Both the position numbers and the translations under genes were made by a program. A stretch of 41,697 nucleotides of DNA, from positions 1 to 41,697 of the forward strand of contig NZ_LABZ01000168.1 of the NCBI RefSeq assembly GCF_001043955.1, read 5' to 3'. Position 1 is the first letter of the stretch. Every line of letters begins with the position of its first letter. The DNA comes from Methylobacterium tarhaniae. Lineage in GTDB: Bacteria > Pseudomonadota > Alphaproteobacteria > Rhizobiales > Beijerinckiaceae. This document shows positions 9,805 through 18,975 of this stretch, one piece after another. The notes under the pieces are model-generated. The model had not been told where the DNA came from. It worked only from the letters and a program-made list of their open reading frames with translations, and did no database searches.

Positions 9805-11478
9805 TCACACCTCCACCACCATCACGTGGCAGGCCGGCTTCTTGCCCCACACCTCGTTGACGGCCGAGCGGATCGCCCGGTCGACGGCGTTCTCCACCGC
9901 CTCCGAATCCCGCCGCTTGACCCGCGACAGGCCGTCGAGCGTCCGCTCGACGGCGTCGCCGACGACGTCGATGATGACCTCGCCCTTGCGGCCGTAGCTC
10001 GGCAGGCCCATCAGGTCGATCGACGGCTCGCCCTTGAGCTCGCCGTTGCGGTCGAGGGCGATCGCCACCGAGACGATGCCCGTGAAGGCGAGCTTGCGCC
10101 GCTCGGGGATCGCCCGGTCGTTCGAATCGACCAGGACGTTGCCGTCCTTGTAGATCCGCCCGCTCTTGACGTGGGTGACGATCTCCGGCTCGCCCGGGGC
10201 GAGGCGGATCAGGGTGCCGTTGCGGGCCTTGACCACCTGCTCGACGCCCTGCTTCCGGGCGAAGGTGGCGTGCTCGGCCAGATGCAGCGCCTCGCCGTGG
10301 ACCGGCACAGCGATGCGCGGCTTGGTCCAGCGATACATCGCCGCCATCTCGTCGCGGCGCGGGTGGCCGGAGACGTGGACCAGCTCGGTACGGTCGGTGA
10401 TGACCTGGATGCCGGCCTCGATCAGGTCGTTGATGATCGCGCCGACCGCCCGCTCGTTGCCGGGAATCGCCCGCGAGGAGAAGATCACCCGGTCGCCGGG
10501 AGAGAGCGCGATCTCCGGATGCTCGTCGCGGGAGACCCGGGCCATCGCCGCCCGCGGCTCGCCTTGCGAGCCGGTGAGCAGAGCCACCACCTTCTCGCGC
10601 GGCAGGTAGCCGTAGGCCTCGGCGCCGCGGATCTCGGGCAGGCCGTCGAGGTAGCCGCATTCGCGGGCGACGTCGATCACCCGGTCCATGGCACGGCCGA
10701 CCGCCACCACGTCGCGGCCGCAGGCCTGGGCGGCGAGGCACACGGCGCGCATGCGGGCGACGTTCGACGCGAAGGTCGTCACCGCGACACGGTGGGGCGA
10801 GTTGCGGATCAGCTCGGCGAGGTGATCGGCCACCTCCGACTCGCTCGGAGAGCGGCCCTCGCGGGTGACGTTGGTCGAATCGCAGACCAGGGCCAGGACG
10901 CCCTCCTCGCCGAGACGGGTGAAGGTCTCCTCCGAGGTGGTGTTGCCCGCCACCGGCGCGTCGTCGAGCTTCCAGTCGCCGGTATGGAGGACCAGGCCGA
11001 GCGGCGTGCGGATGGCGAGCGCGTTCGCCTCCGGGATCGAGTGGGCCACCGGCACGTACTCGATCGAGAACGGCCCCAGCTCGAGCCGGCCGTCGGCCGG
11101 GACTTCGCGCATGTCGACCTTGGGCGCGCCCGGCTCGCCGAGGCGGCGGGCCTCGATCAGGTTCTTGGTGAAGCGGGTGGCGTAGATCGGCACCTTCAGC
11201 TTCGGCCAGAGCTCGCCGATGGCGCCGATATGGTCCTCGTGGCCGTGGGTGATCAGGATGCCGAGCAGGTTCTCGCGCTGCTCCTCCGCGAAGCTGAGGT
11301 CCGGATACATCAAATCGACGCCCGGCATGTGCTCCTCGCTGGCGAAGCCCATGCCGAGGTCGACCATGATCCACTTGCGGTGCTTCGGCGGCCCGAAGCC
11401 GTAGAGCGCGGCATTCATGCCGATCTCGCCCACCCCACCGAGGGGCACGAAGATCAGCTCATCTCCCTTGTTCGACAT
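9805..11478 (-). CDS. rnj: Ribonuclease J
   Basis: A metallo-beta-lactamase/beta-CASP ribonuclease with 5'-3' exonuclease and endonuclease activity in RNA maturation and decay. The 557-residue product starts with LIFVPLGGVGEIGMN, then the zinc-binding motif H78-x-H80-x-D82-H83 (THGHEDHIG), a second His near 140-150 (PVAHSIPEA), the Asp of VLHTGDWK, and the beta-CASP part with TGSQGEPRAAMAR and VHVSGHPRRDEM. The C-terminal HAL(V)-like domain with VHGEALHL completes it. It lies between birA and mce, as in many Hyphomicrobiales. A 225-bp gap follows birA, so it could have its own promoter. Confidence 0.96.
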   Translation of the reverse strand: MSNKGDELIFVPLGGVGEIGMNAALYGFGPPKHRKWIMVDLGMGFASEEHMPGVDLMYPDLSFAEEQRENLLGILITHGHEDHIGAIGELWPKLKVPIYATRFTKNLIEARRLGEPGAPKVDMREVPADGRLELGPFSIEYVPVAHSIPEANALAIRTPLGLVLHTGDWKLDDAPVAGNTTSEETFTRLGEEGVLALVCDSTNVTREGRSPSESEVADHLAELIRNSPHRVAVTTFASNVARMRAVCLAAQACGRDVVAVGRAMDRVIDVARECGYLDGLPEIRGAEAYGYLPREKVVALLTGSQGEPRAAMARVSRDEHPEIALSPGDRVIFSSRAIPGNERAVGAIINDLIEAGIQVITDRTELVHVSGHPRRDEMAAMYRWTKPRIAVPVHGEALHLAEHATFARKQGVEQVVKARNGTLIRLAPGEPEIVTHVKSGRIYKDGNVLVDSNDRAIPERRKLAFTGIVSVAIALDRNGELKGEPSIDLMGLPSYGRKGEVIIDVVGDAVERTLDGLSRVKRRDSEAVENAVDRAIRSAVNEVWGKKPACHVMVVEV

Positions 11479-11703
11479 CCTGGTCCATCACTGCACGAAC
11501 CGCCGTCGCGGTCCCACTCAAGGAACGGCCTCGCTGCCGTCACGGTCACGGCGCCGTCATGTCGTGTGTGCGACCGGAAACGGCCGCGCGGCGGCGGCGC
11601 CGGAAGGCGCCCCGCCGGAAGAACCCATGCTCCCGAGGATGCGTCGTCGCCGTTCCGGCGCCGCTCCGCTCCCCGTCGGGCCGCTGACGCGGTCCGTCGA
11701 TCA

Positions 11704-12504
11704 TCAGGCCGCGGTCGCGGCCGTTCCGAAATGCACCTCACCGGCGGAGATGGCGACACGCTCCCCATCCGCGAGGCGCACGACCAGCCGGCCCCCTTCG
11801 TCGATCGTCTCGAAGGTCCCGGTCATCGCGCGGGCACCGGTCTGGACGCTCACCGGACCGCCGAGCCCCACCGCTGCGGCGAGCCAGGCGTCGCGGATGC
11901 GCAGGAAGCCTCTTCCCTCGTCCCAAAGCCGCTCGGCCTCGACCCAGGCGCCGGTGAGCAGGCGAAACAGCCCCGGCGCGTCGACGGCATGGCCCGCCTC
12001 CGCCAACGAGGTCGCCGCATAGGGCAGCCCGTCCGGCGCGCCCGCGACGTTGACGCCGATTCCCACGGTCACGAAGGCGCCGCGGCCCGGGAGGGTCTCC
12101 ATCTCGAGGAGGATGCCGACGAGCTTGGCGCCACCGAGAAGAACGTCGTTCGGCCATTTGAGCCGGAAATCCGGGGCAACTCCGGTGGTTCCCGGGCCGC
12201 AGGCACGGCGCAGCGCCCGTTCCACCGCGATACCGGCGACGAAGCCCAGTGTCGCGACCCGGTCCGGGGCAAGGCCTGGCGGGACCGGCCAGAGCAGGCT
12301 CGCGGCGTGGTTGCCCGCGATCCAGCCCCAGCCCTTGCCGCGCCGGCCGCGGCCACCGGTCTGCTCGCGGGTGACGACCCAGAGCGGACCCGCCTCGCCG
12401 GCGCGCGCGCGTTCGAGGGCCTGCGTGCTCGTCGAGCCGAGGCTGTCATGGACCTCGATACGGTATCCCGCGGCAATGGCCGCGGGGTCGAGCACGAAGG
12501 TCAT
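11704..12504 (-). CDS. birA: Biotin--[acetyl-CoA-carboxylase] ligase (no DNA-binding domain)
   Basis: The enzyme activates biotin with ATP and attaches it to carboxylase carrier lysines. The 266-residue product has the biotinyl-AMP loop GGRGRRG (50-56) and the catalytic KWPNDVLL with Lys116, then GIGVNV and a C-terminal SH3-like domain (GTFETIDEGGRLVVRL). It starts directly with the catalytic domain, so unlike E. coli BirA it has no helix-turn-helix and is not expected to repress biotin genes. The ATG at 12504 lies 4 bases after the nuoN stop, so it is the last gene of the nuo transcript. A longer frame upstream overlaps nuoN and is not used. Confidence 0.93.
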   Translation of the reverse strand: MTFVLDPAAIAAGYRIEVHDSLGSTSTQALERARAGEAGPLWVVTREQTGGRGRRGKGWGWIAGNHAASLLWPVPPGLAPDRVATLGFVAGIAVERALRRACGPGTTGVAPDFRLKWPNDVLLGGAKLVGILLEMETLPGRGAFVTVGIGVNVAGAPDGLPYAATSLAEAGHAVDAPGLFRLLTGAWVEAERLWDEGRGFLRIRDAWLAAAVGLGGPVSVQTGARAMTGTFETIDEGGRLVVRLADGERVAISAGEVHFGTAATAA

Positions 12505-12508
12505 GCGC

Positions 12509-13954
12509 CTAGAACAGCGACTTCGCGGCGGTCCCGGCGAGGCCGACCAGCGGGGCCGGAACGAGCCAGAACAGCAGCACCACCACGCTCGACAGGCCGA
12601 GCACGATGCGCAGGCCGGGGCCCATCGGCTCATAGGCCTCGGCCGGCTCATCGAAGTACATCACCTTGACGAGGCGCAGGTAGTAATAGGCGCCGATCAC
12701 GCTGGTCACCACGCCGATCACCGCCAGGGTCACGAGGTTCGCCTTGATGGCCGCAGCGAAGACGTAGAACTTGGCGAAGAACCCGGCGAGGGGCGGGATG
12801 CCGGCGAGCGAGAACATCATCATGGCCAGCAGGAACGCCACCCAAGGGTGGGTGCGCGACAGGCCCGACAGGTCGTCGATGGTCTCGTACATCTTCCGGC
12901 CGCGGCGCAGCGACAGGATCACCGCGAAGGCGCCGAGCGTCATGGCGAGGTAGATCGCCATGTAGATCACCACGCCGCGCACCCCCTCCTGCGTGCCGGC
13001 GGCGAGCCCGATGAGCGCGTAGCCGACATTGGCGATGGAGGAATAGGCCATCAGGCGCTTGAGGCTGCGCTGGCCGATCGCCGCGAAGGAGCCGAGCGCC
13101 ATCGAGGCGATCGACACGAACACGATGATCTGCTGCCATTCCGGCGTGATGACCGGGAAGGCGCCGATGAAGACGCGCACGGCCATCGCCATCGCGGCCA
13201 TCTTGGGAGCCGAGGCGAAGAAGGCGGTGACCGGGGTGGGTGCGCCCTCGTAGACGTCCGGCGTCCACATGTGGAACGGCACGGCGGCGAGCTTGAACGA
13301 GACGCCGGCGGCGACGAACACCACGCCCAGCACCATGCCGAGGCCCGAACCCTCGCGGAGCGCGGTGGCGATGTGCGGGAACGAGACGGTGCCGGTGAAG
13401 CCGTAGACCAGCGAGGCGCCGTAGAGCAGCATGCCGGACGAGAGAGCGCCGAGCACGAAGTACTTCAGGCCGGCCTCGGTCGAGCGCAGGTTGTCACGGT
13501 GGAACGAGGCGATGACGTAGGCCGCCAGGCTCTGCAGCTCGAGGCCCATATAGAGCGCGATCAGATCGTTGGCCGAGGCCATGATCATCATGCCGATCGT
13601 CGAGAGGACGATCAGGATCGGGTACTCGAACCGGGCGATGCGCTCGCGCTCGAAATGCTCCTTGGCGAGGAGGATCGCCGCGGCCGACCCGATCAGGGTC
13701 AGCGCCTTCATGATCCGGGCGAACCCGTCGACGATGAAGGAGCCGTTGAAGGTGGTGACCTTCGTGCCGAAGGGCTGGCTGACCACCGCGAACAGCGCGA
13801 GGATCAGCAGGATCAGGGCACCGACGCTGACGCCCTCGGTGGAGCGCTCGCCCTTGAAGGCGCCGTAGAGGATGAGCACCAGGACGCCGACCGAGAGGAT
13901 CAGCTCCGGCAAGGCGGGCCCGATGGCGGGCATGACGATCTGAGCGGCGTTCAT
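12509..13954 (-). CDS. nuoN: NADH-quinone oxidoreductase subunit N
   Basis: One of the three antiporter-like proton-pumping subunits of the complex I membrane arm. The 481-residue product has about 14 hydrophobic helices. Conserved features are the glutamate in ALYMGLELQSLAAYV, the lysine in ASFKLAAVPFHMWTPDVYEGAP-type TM7 (GVSFKLAAVPFHMW), and the later KRLMAYSSIANVGY. It begins 10 bases downstream of nuoM and ends 4 bases before birA, confirming a continuous operon. Confidence 0.97.
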   Translation of the reverse strand: MNAAQIVMPAIGPALPELILSVGVLVLILYGAFKGERSTEGVSVGALILLILALFAVVSQPFGTKVTTFNGSFIVDGFARIMKALTLIGSAAAILLAKEHFERERIARFEYPILIVLSTIGMMIMASANDLIALYMGLELQSLAAYVIASFHRDNLRSTEAGLKYFVLGALSSGMLLYGASLVYGFTGTVSFPHIATALREGSGLGMVLGVVFVAAGVSFKLAAVPFHMWTPDVYEGAPTPVTAFFASAPKMAAMAMAVRVFIGAFPVITPEWQQIIVFVSIASMALGSFAAIGQRSLKRLMAYSSIANVGYALIGLAAGTQEGVRGVVIYMAIYLAMTLGAFAVILSLRRGRKMYETIDDLSGLSRTHPWVAFLLAMMMFSLAGIPPLAGFFAKFYVFAAAIKANLVTLAVIGVVTSVIGAYYYLRLVKVMYFDEPAEAYEPMGPGLRIVLGLSSVVVLLFWLVPAPLVGLAGTAAKSLF

Positions 13955-13964
13955 CGCGAAGAAC

Positions 13965-15485
13965 TCAGTGCGGGACCGGCAGGGCCGCCGCAGCGGTCTG
14001 GGTCGTGGAGAGGGCGGCGCGCAATCCTTGCATCAGCGCGTCGGTCGAGGGCGCGAAGACGTCGAGGATCGGGCCGGGATGGACGCCGTAATAGATCGTC
14101 AGCGCCACCAGCGGGGCGAGGATCAGCATCTCGCGACGGTCGAGGTCGGTGATCCCCTGCAGGCTCGGCTTCTCGAGCTTGCCGTAGACCACCCGGGCGA
14201 ACAGCCACAGGGCGTAGGCCGCCGACAGGATGATGCCGAAGACCGAGAAGAACGACACCATCGGGTTGGCCCGGAAGGCGCCCATCATCGCCAGGAACTC
14301 GCCGACGAAGCCCGAGGTGCCCGGCAGGCCGACATTGGCCATGGTGAACACCATCATGGCGACCGCGTAGAGCGGCATCCGCTTCACCAGGCCGCCATAG
14401 GCCGAGATTTCGCGGGTGTGCATCCGGTCGTAGATCACGCCGACGCAGAGGAAGAGCGCGCCCGACACGATGCCGTGAGAGATCATCAGGAACAGAGCGC
14501 CCTGGATGCCCTGCTCGTTCAACGTGAACAGGCCGAGGGTCACGAAGCCCATATGCGCCACGGAGGAATAGGCGATCAGCTTCTTGATGTCGGTCTGCAC
14601 CAGAGCGACCAGCGAGGTATAGATGATCGCCACCACCGACAGCGTATAGACCATCGGGGCGAAGTAGTGGGAGGCGTCCGGGAACATCGGCAGCGAGACG
14701 CGGATGAAGCCGTAGCCGCCCATCTTGAGCAGGATGCCGGCCAGGATGACCGAGCCGGCGGTCGGCGCCTCGACGTGGGCGTCGGGGAGCCAGGTATGGA
14801 CCGGCCACATCGGCATCTTCACCGCGAAGGAAGCGAAGAAGGCGAGCCAGAGCCAGATCTGCATGTTCGCCGGGAAGCGGGTCTGCAGCAGGGTCGGGAT
14901 GTCGGTCGTGCCGGCCTGCCAGTACATCGCCATGATGGCGAGCAGCATCAGCACCGAGCCGAGCAGGGTGTAAAGGAAGAACTTGAACGACGCGTAGATC
15001 CGGCGCTTGCCACCCCAGATGCCGATGATCAGGAACATCGGGATCAGGCCGGCCTCGAAGAACAGGTAGAAGAGCACCAGGTCGAGGGCGCAGAACACGC
15101 CGATCATCGTGGTCTCGAGGACCAGGAACGCGACGAAATACTCCTTCACCCTGTGCTCGATCGAGAGCCAGGAGGCGCCGATGCAGAACGGCATCAGGAA
15201 GGTGGTGAGCAGCACCAGCGGCATCGAGAAGCCGTCGACGCCGAGCTTGAACCGGATCGTGTCGGTCAGCCAGGCATGGGACTCGACGAGCTGGAACTGC
15301 GCGGTCGTGGCGTCGTAGCGGCCCCAGGCGACCAGGGACAGCAGGAAGGTGGCGAGCGTGGTGATCAGCGCCGCCCAGCGGGCGTTGCGCCGCACCGCCT
15401 GCTCGTCGCCGCCCAGCGTCAGGATGAAGGCGGCGCCGACGAGCGGCAGGATGAGGAGGCCGGAGAGGATCCCGAGGCCGAGCAT
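13965..15485 (-). CDS. nuoM: NADH-quinone oxidoreductase subunit M
   Basis: Antiporter-like proton-pumping subunit in the middle of the complex I membrane arm. The 506-residue length matches the family (about 500). Signature stretches are FYLFFEAGLIPMFLIIGIWGG with the key glutamate, KMPMWPVHTWLPDAHVEAPT with the pumping lysine, and KKLIAYSSVAHMGFVTLG. It follows nuoL by 22 bases and precedes nuoN by 10. Confidence 0.97.
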   Translation of the reverse strand: MLGLGILSGLLILPLVGAAFILTLGGDEQAVRRNARWAALITTLATFLLSLVAWGRYDATTAQFQLVESHAWLTDTIRFKLGVDGFSMPLVLLTTFLMPFCIGASWLSIEHRVKEYFVAFLVLETTMIGVFCALDLVLFYLFFEAGLIPMFLIIGIWGGKRRIYASFKFFLYTLLGSVLMLLAIMAMYWQAGTTDIPTLLQTRFPANMQIWLWLAFFASFAVKMPMWPVHTWLPDAHVEAPTAGSVILAGILLKMGGYGFIRVSLPMFPDASHYFAPMVYTLSVVAIIYTSLVALVQTDIKKLIAYSSVAHMGFVTLGLFTLNEQGIQGALFLMISHGIVSGALFLCVGVIYDRMHTREISAYGGLVKRMPLYAVAMMVFTMANVGLPGTSGFVGEFLAMMGAFRANPMVSFFSVFGIILSAAYALWLFARVVYGKLEKPSLQGITDLDRREMLILAPLVALTIYYGVHPGPILDVFAPSTDALMQGLRAALSTTQTAAAALPVPH

Positions 15486-15507
15486 GATTCTCTGTTCTCC
15501 GGTCAGG

Positions 15508-17652
15508 TCAGTGGGTGGCCGCGGAGACGCCGGTGATCAGGTACCAGCTCACCAGGGCCGCGACGCCGACCAGCATCACGAAGGCGTAATGGTAGACGTA
15601 GCCGGTCTGGAGACGGACCACGCCGCGGGTGATGTCGACGACGCGGGCGGCGATGCCGTTCGGGCCCATCCCGTCGATGATGCGGCCGTCGCCGACCTTC
15701 CACAGGAACTCGCCGAAGCCCTTGGCCGGGCGGACGAAGACCCGGTCGTAGATCTCGTCGAAGTACCACTTGTTGAGCAGGAAGCGGTACAGCAGCGACT
15801 GGCTCTGGGCGAGCTGGTTCGGCAGCTCCGGCCGGCGGATATACATCCAGTAGGCGAGCACGAAGCCGAGGACCAGCATCACGAAGGGCGAGTGCTGCAC
15901 CCAGGCCGGCGCGTTGTGGATGTCGTGCATGATGTGGTTGTCGGGGCCGTGCGCGAGCGCACCCTTCCAGAACTCGTCCATGCCCTCGCCGATGAAGCGG
16001 TTCTTGAACACCAGGCCGGCGAAGATCGCGCCGAGCGCCAGGACCGCGAGCGGGATCGTCATCACCCGCGGGCTCTCGTGCGGGGTGTGGGCGTGGTGGT
16101 CGTGGTGCTCGATCGCCGAATGCGAGGCGGGCTCGACGTCGTGACCCTTATCGTCGTGCGCGACCCCCTCGTGGTGGCCGGGAGCACCGTCGGCGATGGC
16201 CGAGGAGGGATGGGCCGAGGAGGGACGGGCCGAGGCGTGGGCGACCGCGTGGTGGGCGTCGGCGTGAAGGTCGTCATGACCGTGCGCGTGGGCGTTCTGC
16301 CAGCGGGCCGGCCCCTCGAACGTCATGAAGAACAGGCGCCAGGAGTAGAACGAGGTGAAGAAGGCCGCGATGACGGTCGCCAGGAAGGCCAGCACGTGGC
16401 CCGGCCGGGTCGACATGTAGGCCGCCTCGATGATCGCGTCCTTCGAGTAGAAGCCCGCTGTGAAGGGGAAGCCGATGAGCGCCAGCGTCCCGATCGCCAT
16501 CATGGCGGTGGTGAAGGGAATGTAGCGCCGCAGAGCGCCCATGTTCCGCATGTCCTGCTCGTGGTGCATCGCGTGGATGACCGAGCCGGCCCCGAGGAAC
16601 AGCAGCGCCTTGAAGAAGGCATGGGTGAAGAGGTGGAACACGCCCGCCGCATAGGCGCCGACGCCGAGCGCGACGAACATGTAGCCGAGCTGCGAGCAGG
16701 TCGAGTAGGCGATGACGCGCTTGATGTCGTTCTGGACGAGGCCGACCGTGGCGGCGAAGAAGGCCGTGATGCCGCCGATCACCGTGACGACGATCAGCGC
16801 GTTCGGCGCCGCGTCGAACAGGGGCGACAGGCGGGCGACCATGAACACGCCGGCGGTCACCATGGTGGCGGCATGGATCAGCGCCGAGACCGGGGTCGGG
16901 CCCTCCATCGCGTCCGGCAGCCAGGTGTGCAGCAGGAACTGCGCCGACTTGCCCATGGCACCCATGAACAGCAGCAGGCAGCAGATGGTCAGCGCGTTCC
17001 AGTCGTAGCCGAGCAGGTGGAACGTCGCGTCCTTGAGCTCGGGGACCTTGGCGAAGATGGCGTCGTAGCTGACCGCGCCGAACAGCACGAAGCAGAGGAA
17101 GATGCCGAGGGAGAAGCCGAAATCGCCGACACGGTTGACGATGAACGCCTTCATAGCGGCGGCGTTGGCCGAGGGCTTCTCGTACCAGAAGCCGATCAGA
17201 AGGTACGAGGCGAGGCCGACGCCCTCCCAGCCGAAGAACATCTGGACGAGGTTGTCCGACGTCACCAGCATCAGCATGGCGAAGGTGAAGAGCGACAGGT
17301 AGGCGAAGAACCGCGGCCGGTGCGGGTCCTCGTGCATGTAGCCCATCGAGTAGAGGTGGACGAGCGCCGAGACGCTGTTGACCACCACCAGCATGACCGC
17401 CGTGAGCGTGTCGGCCCGGAACGCCCAGTCGACCGTCAGGCCGCCGGCGGTGAACCACGTCGCGACGTGGTGCGTGGTGGCCCCGTGGCCGTGCCCTCCG
17501 GTCACCTCGAAGAAGGCGATCCACGACAGGAGCGCCACGAAGATGAGGATGCCGGTGGTGACCACCTCGCTGGCCCGCGGGCCGATGCGGCGCCCGAACA
17601 GACCGGCGATGAGGAAGCCGATCAGGGGCAGGAAGACGATCGCGTGGTACAT
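15508..17652 (-). CDS. nuoL: NADH-quinone oxidoreductase subunit L with a histidine-rich insert
   Basis: Distal antiporter-like proton pump of complex I, carrying the long lateral helix. At 714 residues it is longer than the usual 610-660. Conserved motifs are MFFGWEGVGLASYLLIGFW (glutamate), LHTWLPDAMEGPTPVSALIHAATMV and KRVIAYSTCSQLGYM. The extra length is a segment at residues 453-529, just after LFFMTFEGPARWQ, that has 19 histidines in 77 residues with Asp, Ala and Ser, lying between two membrane helices. The frame stays open and codon use is like its neighbours, so this is not a frameshift. Its role is unknown; metal or proton binding is one possibility. Confidence 0.97.
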   Translation of the reverse strand: MYHAIVFLPLIGFLIAGLFGRRIGPRASEVVTTGILIFVALLSWIAFFEVTGGHGHGATTHHVATWFTAGGLTVDWAFRADTLTAVMLVVVNSVSALVHLYSMGYMHEDPHRPRFFAYLSLFTFAMLMLVTSDNLVQMFFGWEGVGLASYLLIGFWYEKPSANAAAMKAFIVNRVGDFGFSLGIFLCFVLFGAVSYDAIFAKVPELKDATFHLLGYDWNALTICCLLLFMGAMGKSAQFLLHTWLPDAMEGPTPVSALIHAATMVTAGVFMVARLSPLFDAAPNALIVVTVIGGITAFFAATVGLVQNDIKRVIAYSTCSQLGYMFVALGVGAYAAGVFHLFTHAFFKALLFLGAGSVIHAMHHEQDMRNMGALRRYIPFTTAMMAIGTLALIGFPFTAGFYSKDAIIEAAYMSTRPGHVLAFLATVIAAFFTSFYSWRLFFMTFEGPARWQNAHAHGHDDLHADAHHAVAHASARPSSAHPSSAIADGAPGHHEGVAHDDKGHDVEPASHSAIEHHDHHAHTPHESPRVMTIPLAVLALGAIFAGLVFKNRFIGEGMDEFWKGALAHGPDNHIMHDIHNAPAWVQHSPFVMLVLGFVLAYWMYIRRPELPNQLAQSQSLLYRFLLNKWYFDEIYDRVFVRPAKGFGEFLWKVGDGRIIDGMGPNGIAARVVDITRGVVRLQTGYVYHYAFVMLVGVAALVSWYLITGVSAATH

Positions 17653-17734
17653 GCTAAGGTCCGGCCTCGCGTGGCTCTTGCCGCTGCGGCACTGGTTTTC
17701 GGGAAAGGGCGTGAGGGCTCGTTTAAGAGCCGCG

Positions 17735-18040
17735 TCAGCCCTTCATCATGTTGACGTCCTCGACGGCGATCGAGCCGCGGTTGCGGAAGAACACCACCAG
17801 GATGGCGAGGCCGATCGCGGCCTCGGCGGCAGCGACGGTCAGCACGAACAGGGCGAAGACCTGGCCGACGATGTCGCCGAGATGGGTCGAGAACGCCACC
17901 AGGTTGATGTTCACCGCGAGCAGGATCAGCTCGACGGACATCAAGATGACGATGATGTTCTTGCGGTTGATGAAGATGCCGAGCACCCCGAGGGTGAACA
18001 GGATCGCGGCGACCGTCAGGTAATGGCTCAAACCGATCAT
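17735..18040 (-). CDS. nuoK: NADH-quinone oxidoreductase subunit K
   Basis: Small membrane subunit at the junction of the pump modules in complex I. The 101-residue product has three helices and the conserved glutamates in IVILMSVELILLAVNINLV and the later AAAEAAIGLAI, which form part of the central proton axis. It follows nuoJ after a 125-bp gap that contains a GC palindrome and a hairpin, and precedes nuoL by 82 bp. Confidence 0.97.
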   Translation of the reverse strand: MIGLSHYLTVAAILFTLGVLGIFINRKNIIVILMSVELILLAVNINLVAFSTHLGDIVGQVFALFVLTVAAAEAAIGLAILVVFFRNRGSIAVEDVNMMKG

Positions 18041-18050
18041 CGTGCCTCTC

Positions 18051-18096
18051 GGCCGCGCGCGGCCGCCTTCGTGTCGCGGGGCGCTCAGGGCCCCGC
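18051..18096. repeat. GC palindrome and hairpin in the nuoJ-nuoK gap
   Basis: GGCCGCGCGCGGCC (18051-18064) is a perfect 14-bp palindrome. GCGGGGC (18076-18082) pairs with GCCCCGC (18090-18096) around a 7-base loop. Both lie within the 125-bp gap before the nuoK start. They could stabilise or pause the nuo transcript; no T run follows. Confidence 0.45.
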
Positions 18097-18165
18097 CGCT
18101 CTTGCCATCAGCCTCGCGAGGCCTGGATCAGCCCCGCATGAACTCGCTTCAGACCGCGACGGCCC

Positions 18166-18786
18166 TCACACCTCGACACCCTGGCCGGTCGGCACGTGGC
18201 GGACCTCGACGGCGTCGGCCTGGGTGCGGGCGTTCTGGATCGCGATGTCCTGGCGCTTGACGCCGGGCCGGTCGCGCAGGGTCAGCACGATCGCGCCGAT
18301 CATCGCGACCAGCAGGATCAGCCCTGCGACCTGGAAGAAGAAAAAGTAGTTGGTGTAGAGAACGAGGCCCAGGGCCTGCGTGTTGGTGACCGTCTCGCTG
18401 CCCGGCGACACCGCGAGCGGGCCGTGGACCAGGCCGGGATCGATCGCCCAGGAGCCGACGACGAGGAGCAGCTCGATCAGGAACACCGCGCCGATCAGGC
18501 CGCCGACCGGCAGGTAGTCCTGGAAGCCCTGGCGCAGCTCGGCGAAATCGACGTCGAGCATCATCACCACGAACAGGAACAGCACCGCGACGGCGCCGAC
18601 ATAGACCACGACGAGGAGCATGGCCAGGAACTCCGCCCCCATCAGCACGAACAGCCCGGAGGCGTTCACGAAGGCGAGGATGAGGAAGAGCACCGAGGTC
18701 ACGGGGTTGCGCGAGGCGATCACCATGAAGCCGGAGGCGACGGTGATCGCGGCGAACAGATAGAAGAAGGCGGCGGCTGCGGTCAT
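18166..18786 (-). CDS. nuoJ: NADH-quinone oxidoreductase subunit J
   Basis: Membrane subunit at the quinone-proximal part of complex I. The 206-residue product has five hydrophobic helices and the conserved core NPVTSVLFLILAFVNASGLFVLMGAEFLAMLLVVVYVGAVAVLFLFVVMML, including the pi-bulge helix tyrosine-valine-glycine. The C-terminal tail (RQDIAIQNARTQADAVEVRHV) is cytosolic and hydrophilic. It is separated from nuoI upstream by 189 bp with hairpins and a candidate internal promoter. Confidence 0.97.
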   Translation of the reverse strand: MTAAAAFFYLFAAITVASGFMVIASRNPVTSVLFLILAFVNASGLFVLMGAEFLAMLLVVVYVGAVAVLFLFVVMMLDVDFAELRQGFQDYLPVGGLIGAVFLIELLLVVGSWAIDPGLVHGPLAVSPGSETVTNTQALGLVLYTNYFFFFQVAGLILLVAMIGAIVLTLRDRPGVKRQDIAIQNARTQADAVEVRHVPTGQGVEV

Positions 18787-18850
18787 GCGCTGAATTCATG
18801 CCGCCTGGCGGCGGCCTCCTGCCCGACCCCCGGAGCGTGCCGGCGGCTCG

Positions 18851-18879
18851 TCTATAGAACCCGCTCCCGCGGCGCACAA
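18851..18879 (-). promoter_or_regulatory. Candidate internal nuo promoter upstream of nuoJ
   Basis: On the minus strand TTGTGC (18874-18879) and TATAGA (18851-18856) are 17 bases apart. The -10 box is four of six and the -35 three of six against the sigma-70 consensus. Initiation near 18844 would leave a leader of about 58 bases before the nuoJ ATG at 18786. The gap is the largest inside the nuo cluster, which supports an internal start, but the match is modest. Confidence 0.3.
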
Positions 18880-18921
18880 CCGGGGGAGCGGCGAATGTGG
18901 CGTCTGGGTGGGCAGGATCAC

Positions 18922-18965
18922 TGCCCTCCCCTTACCCGTCTCGAGGGAGGGCATGCCGCCCTCCC
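18922..18965 (-). promoter_or_regulatory. Three-segment alternative hairpin in the nuoI-nuoJ gap
   Basis: Segment A TGCCCTCCC (18922-18930) is an exact complement of segment B GGGAGGGCA (18945-18953). Segment B also pairs with segment C GCCCTCCC (18958-18965) over 8 bp. Only one of the two hairpins can form at once. It begins 10 bases after the nuoI stop. The layout resembles an attenuator or a processing site, but neither fold is followed by a T run. Confidence 0.4.
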
Positions 18966-18975
18966 GTGCCTGCGA

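Noticed and set aside
12505..12651. Longer N-terminal extension of BirA
   Set aside because: The extra 49 codons overlap the nuoN coding end and read as an Arg/Cys/Ser-rich shadow; the conserved protein starts at 12504.
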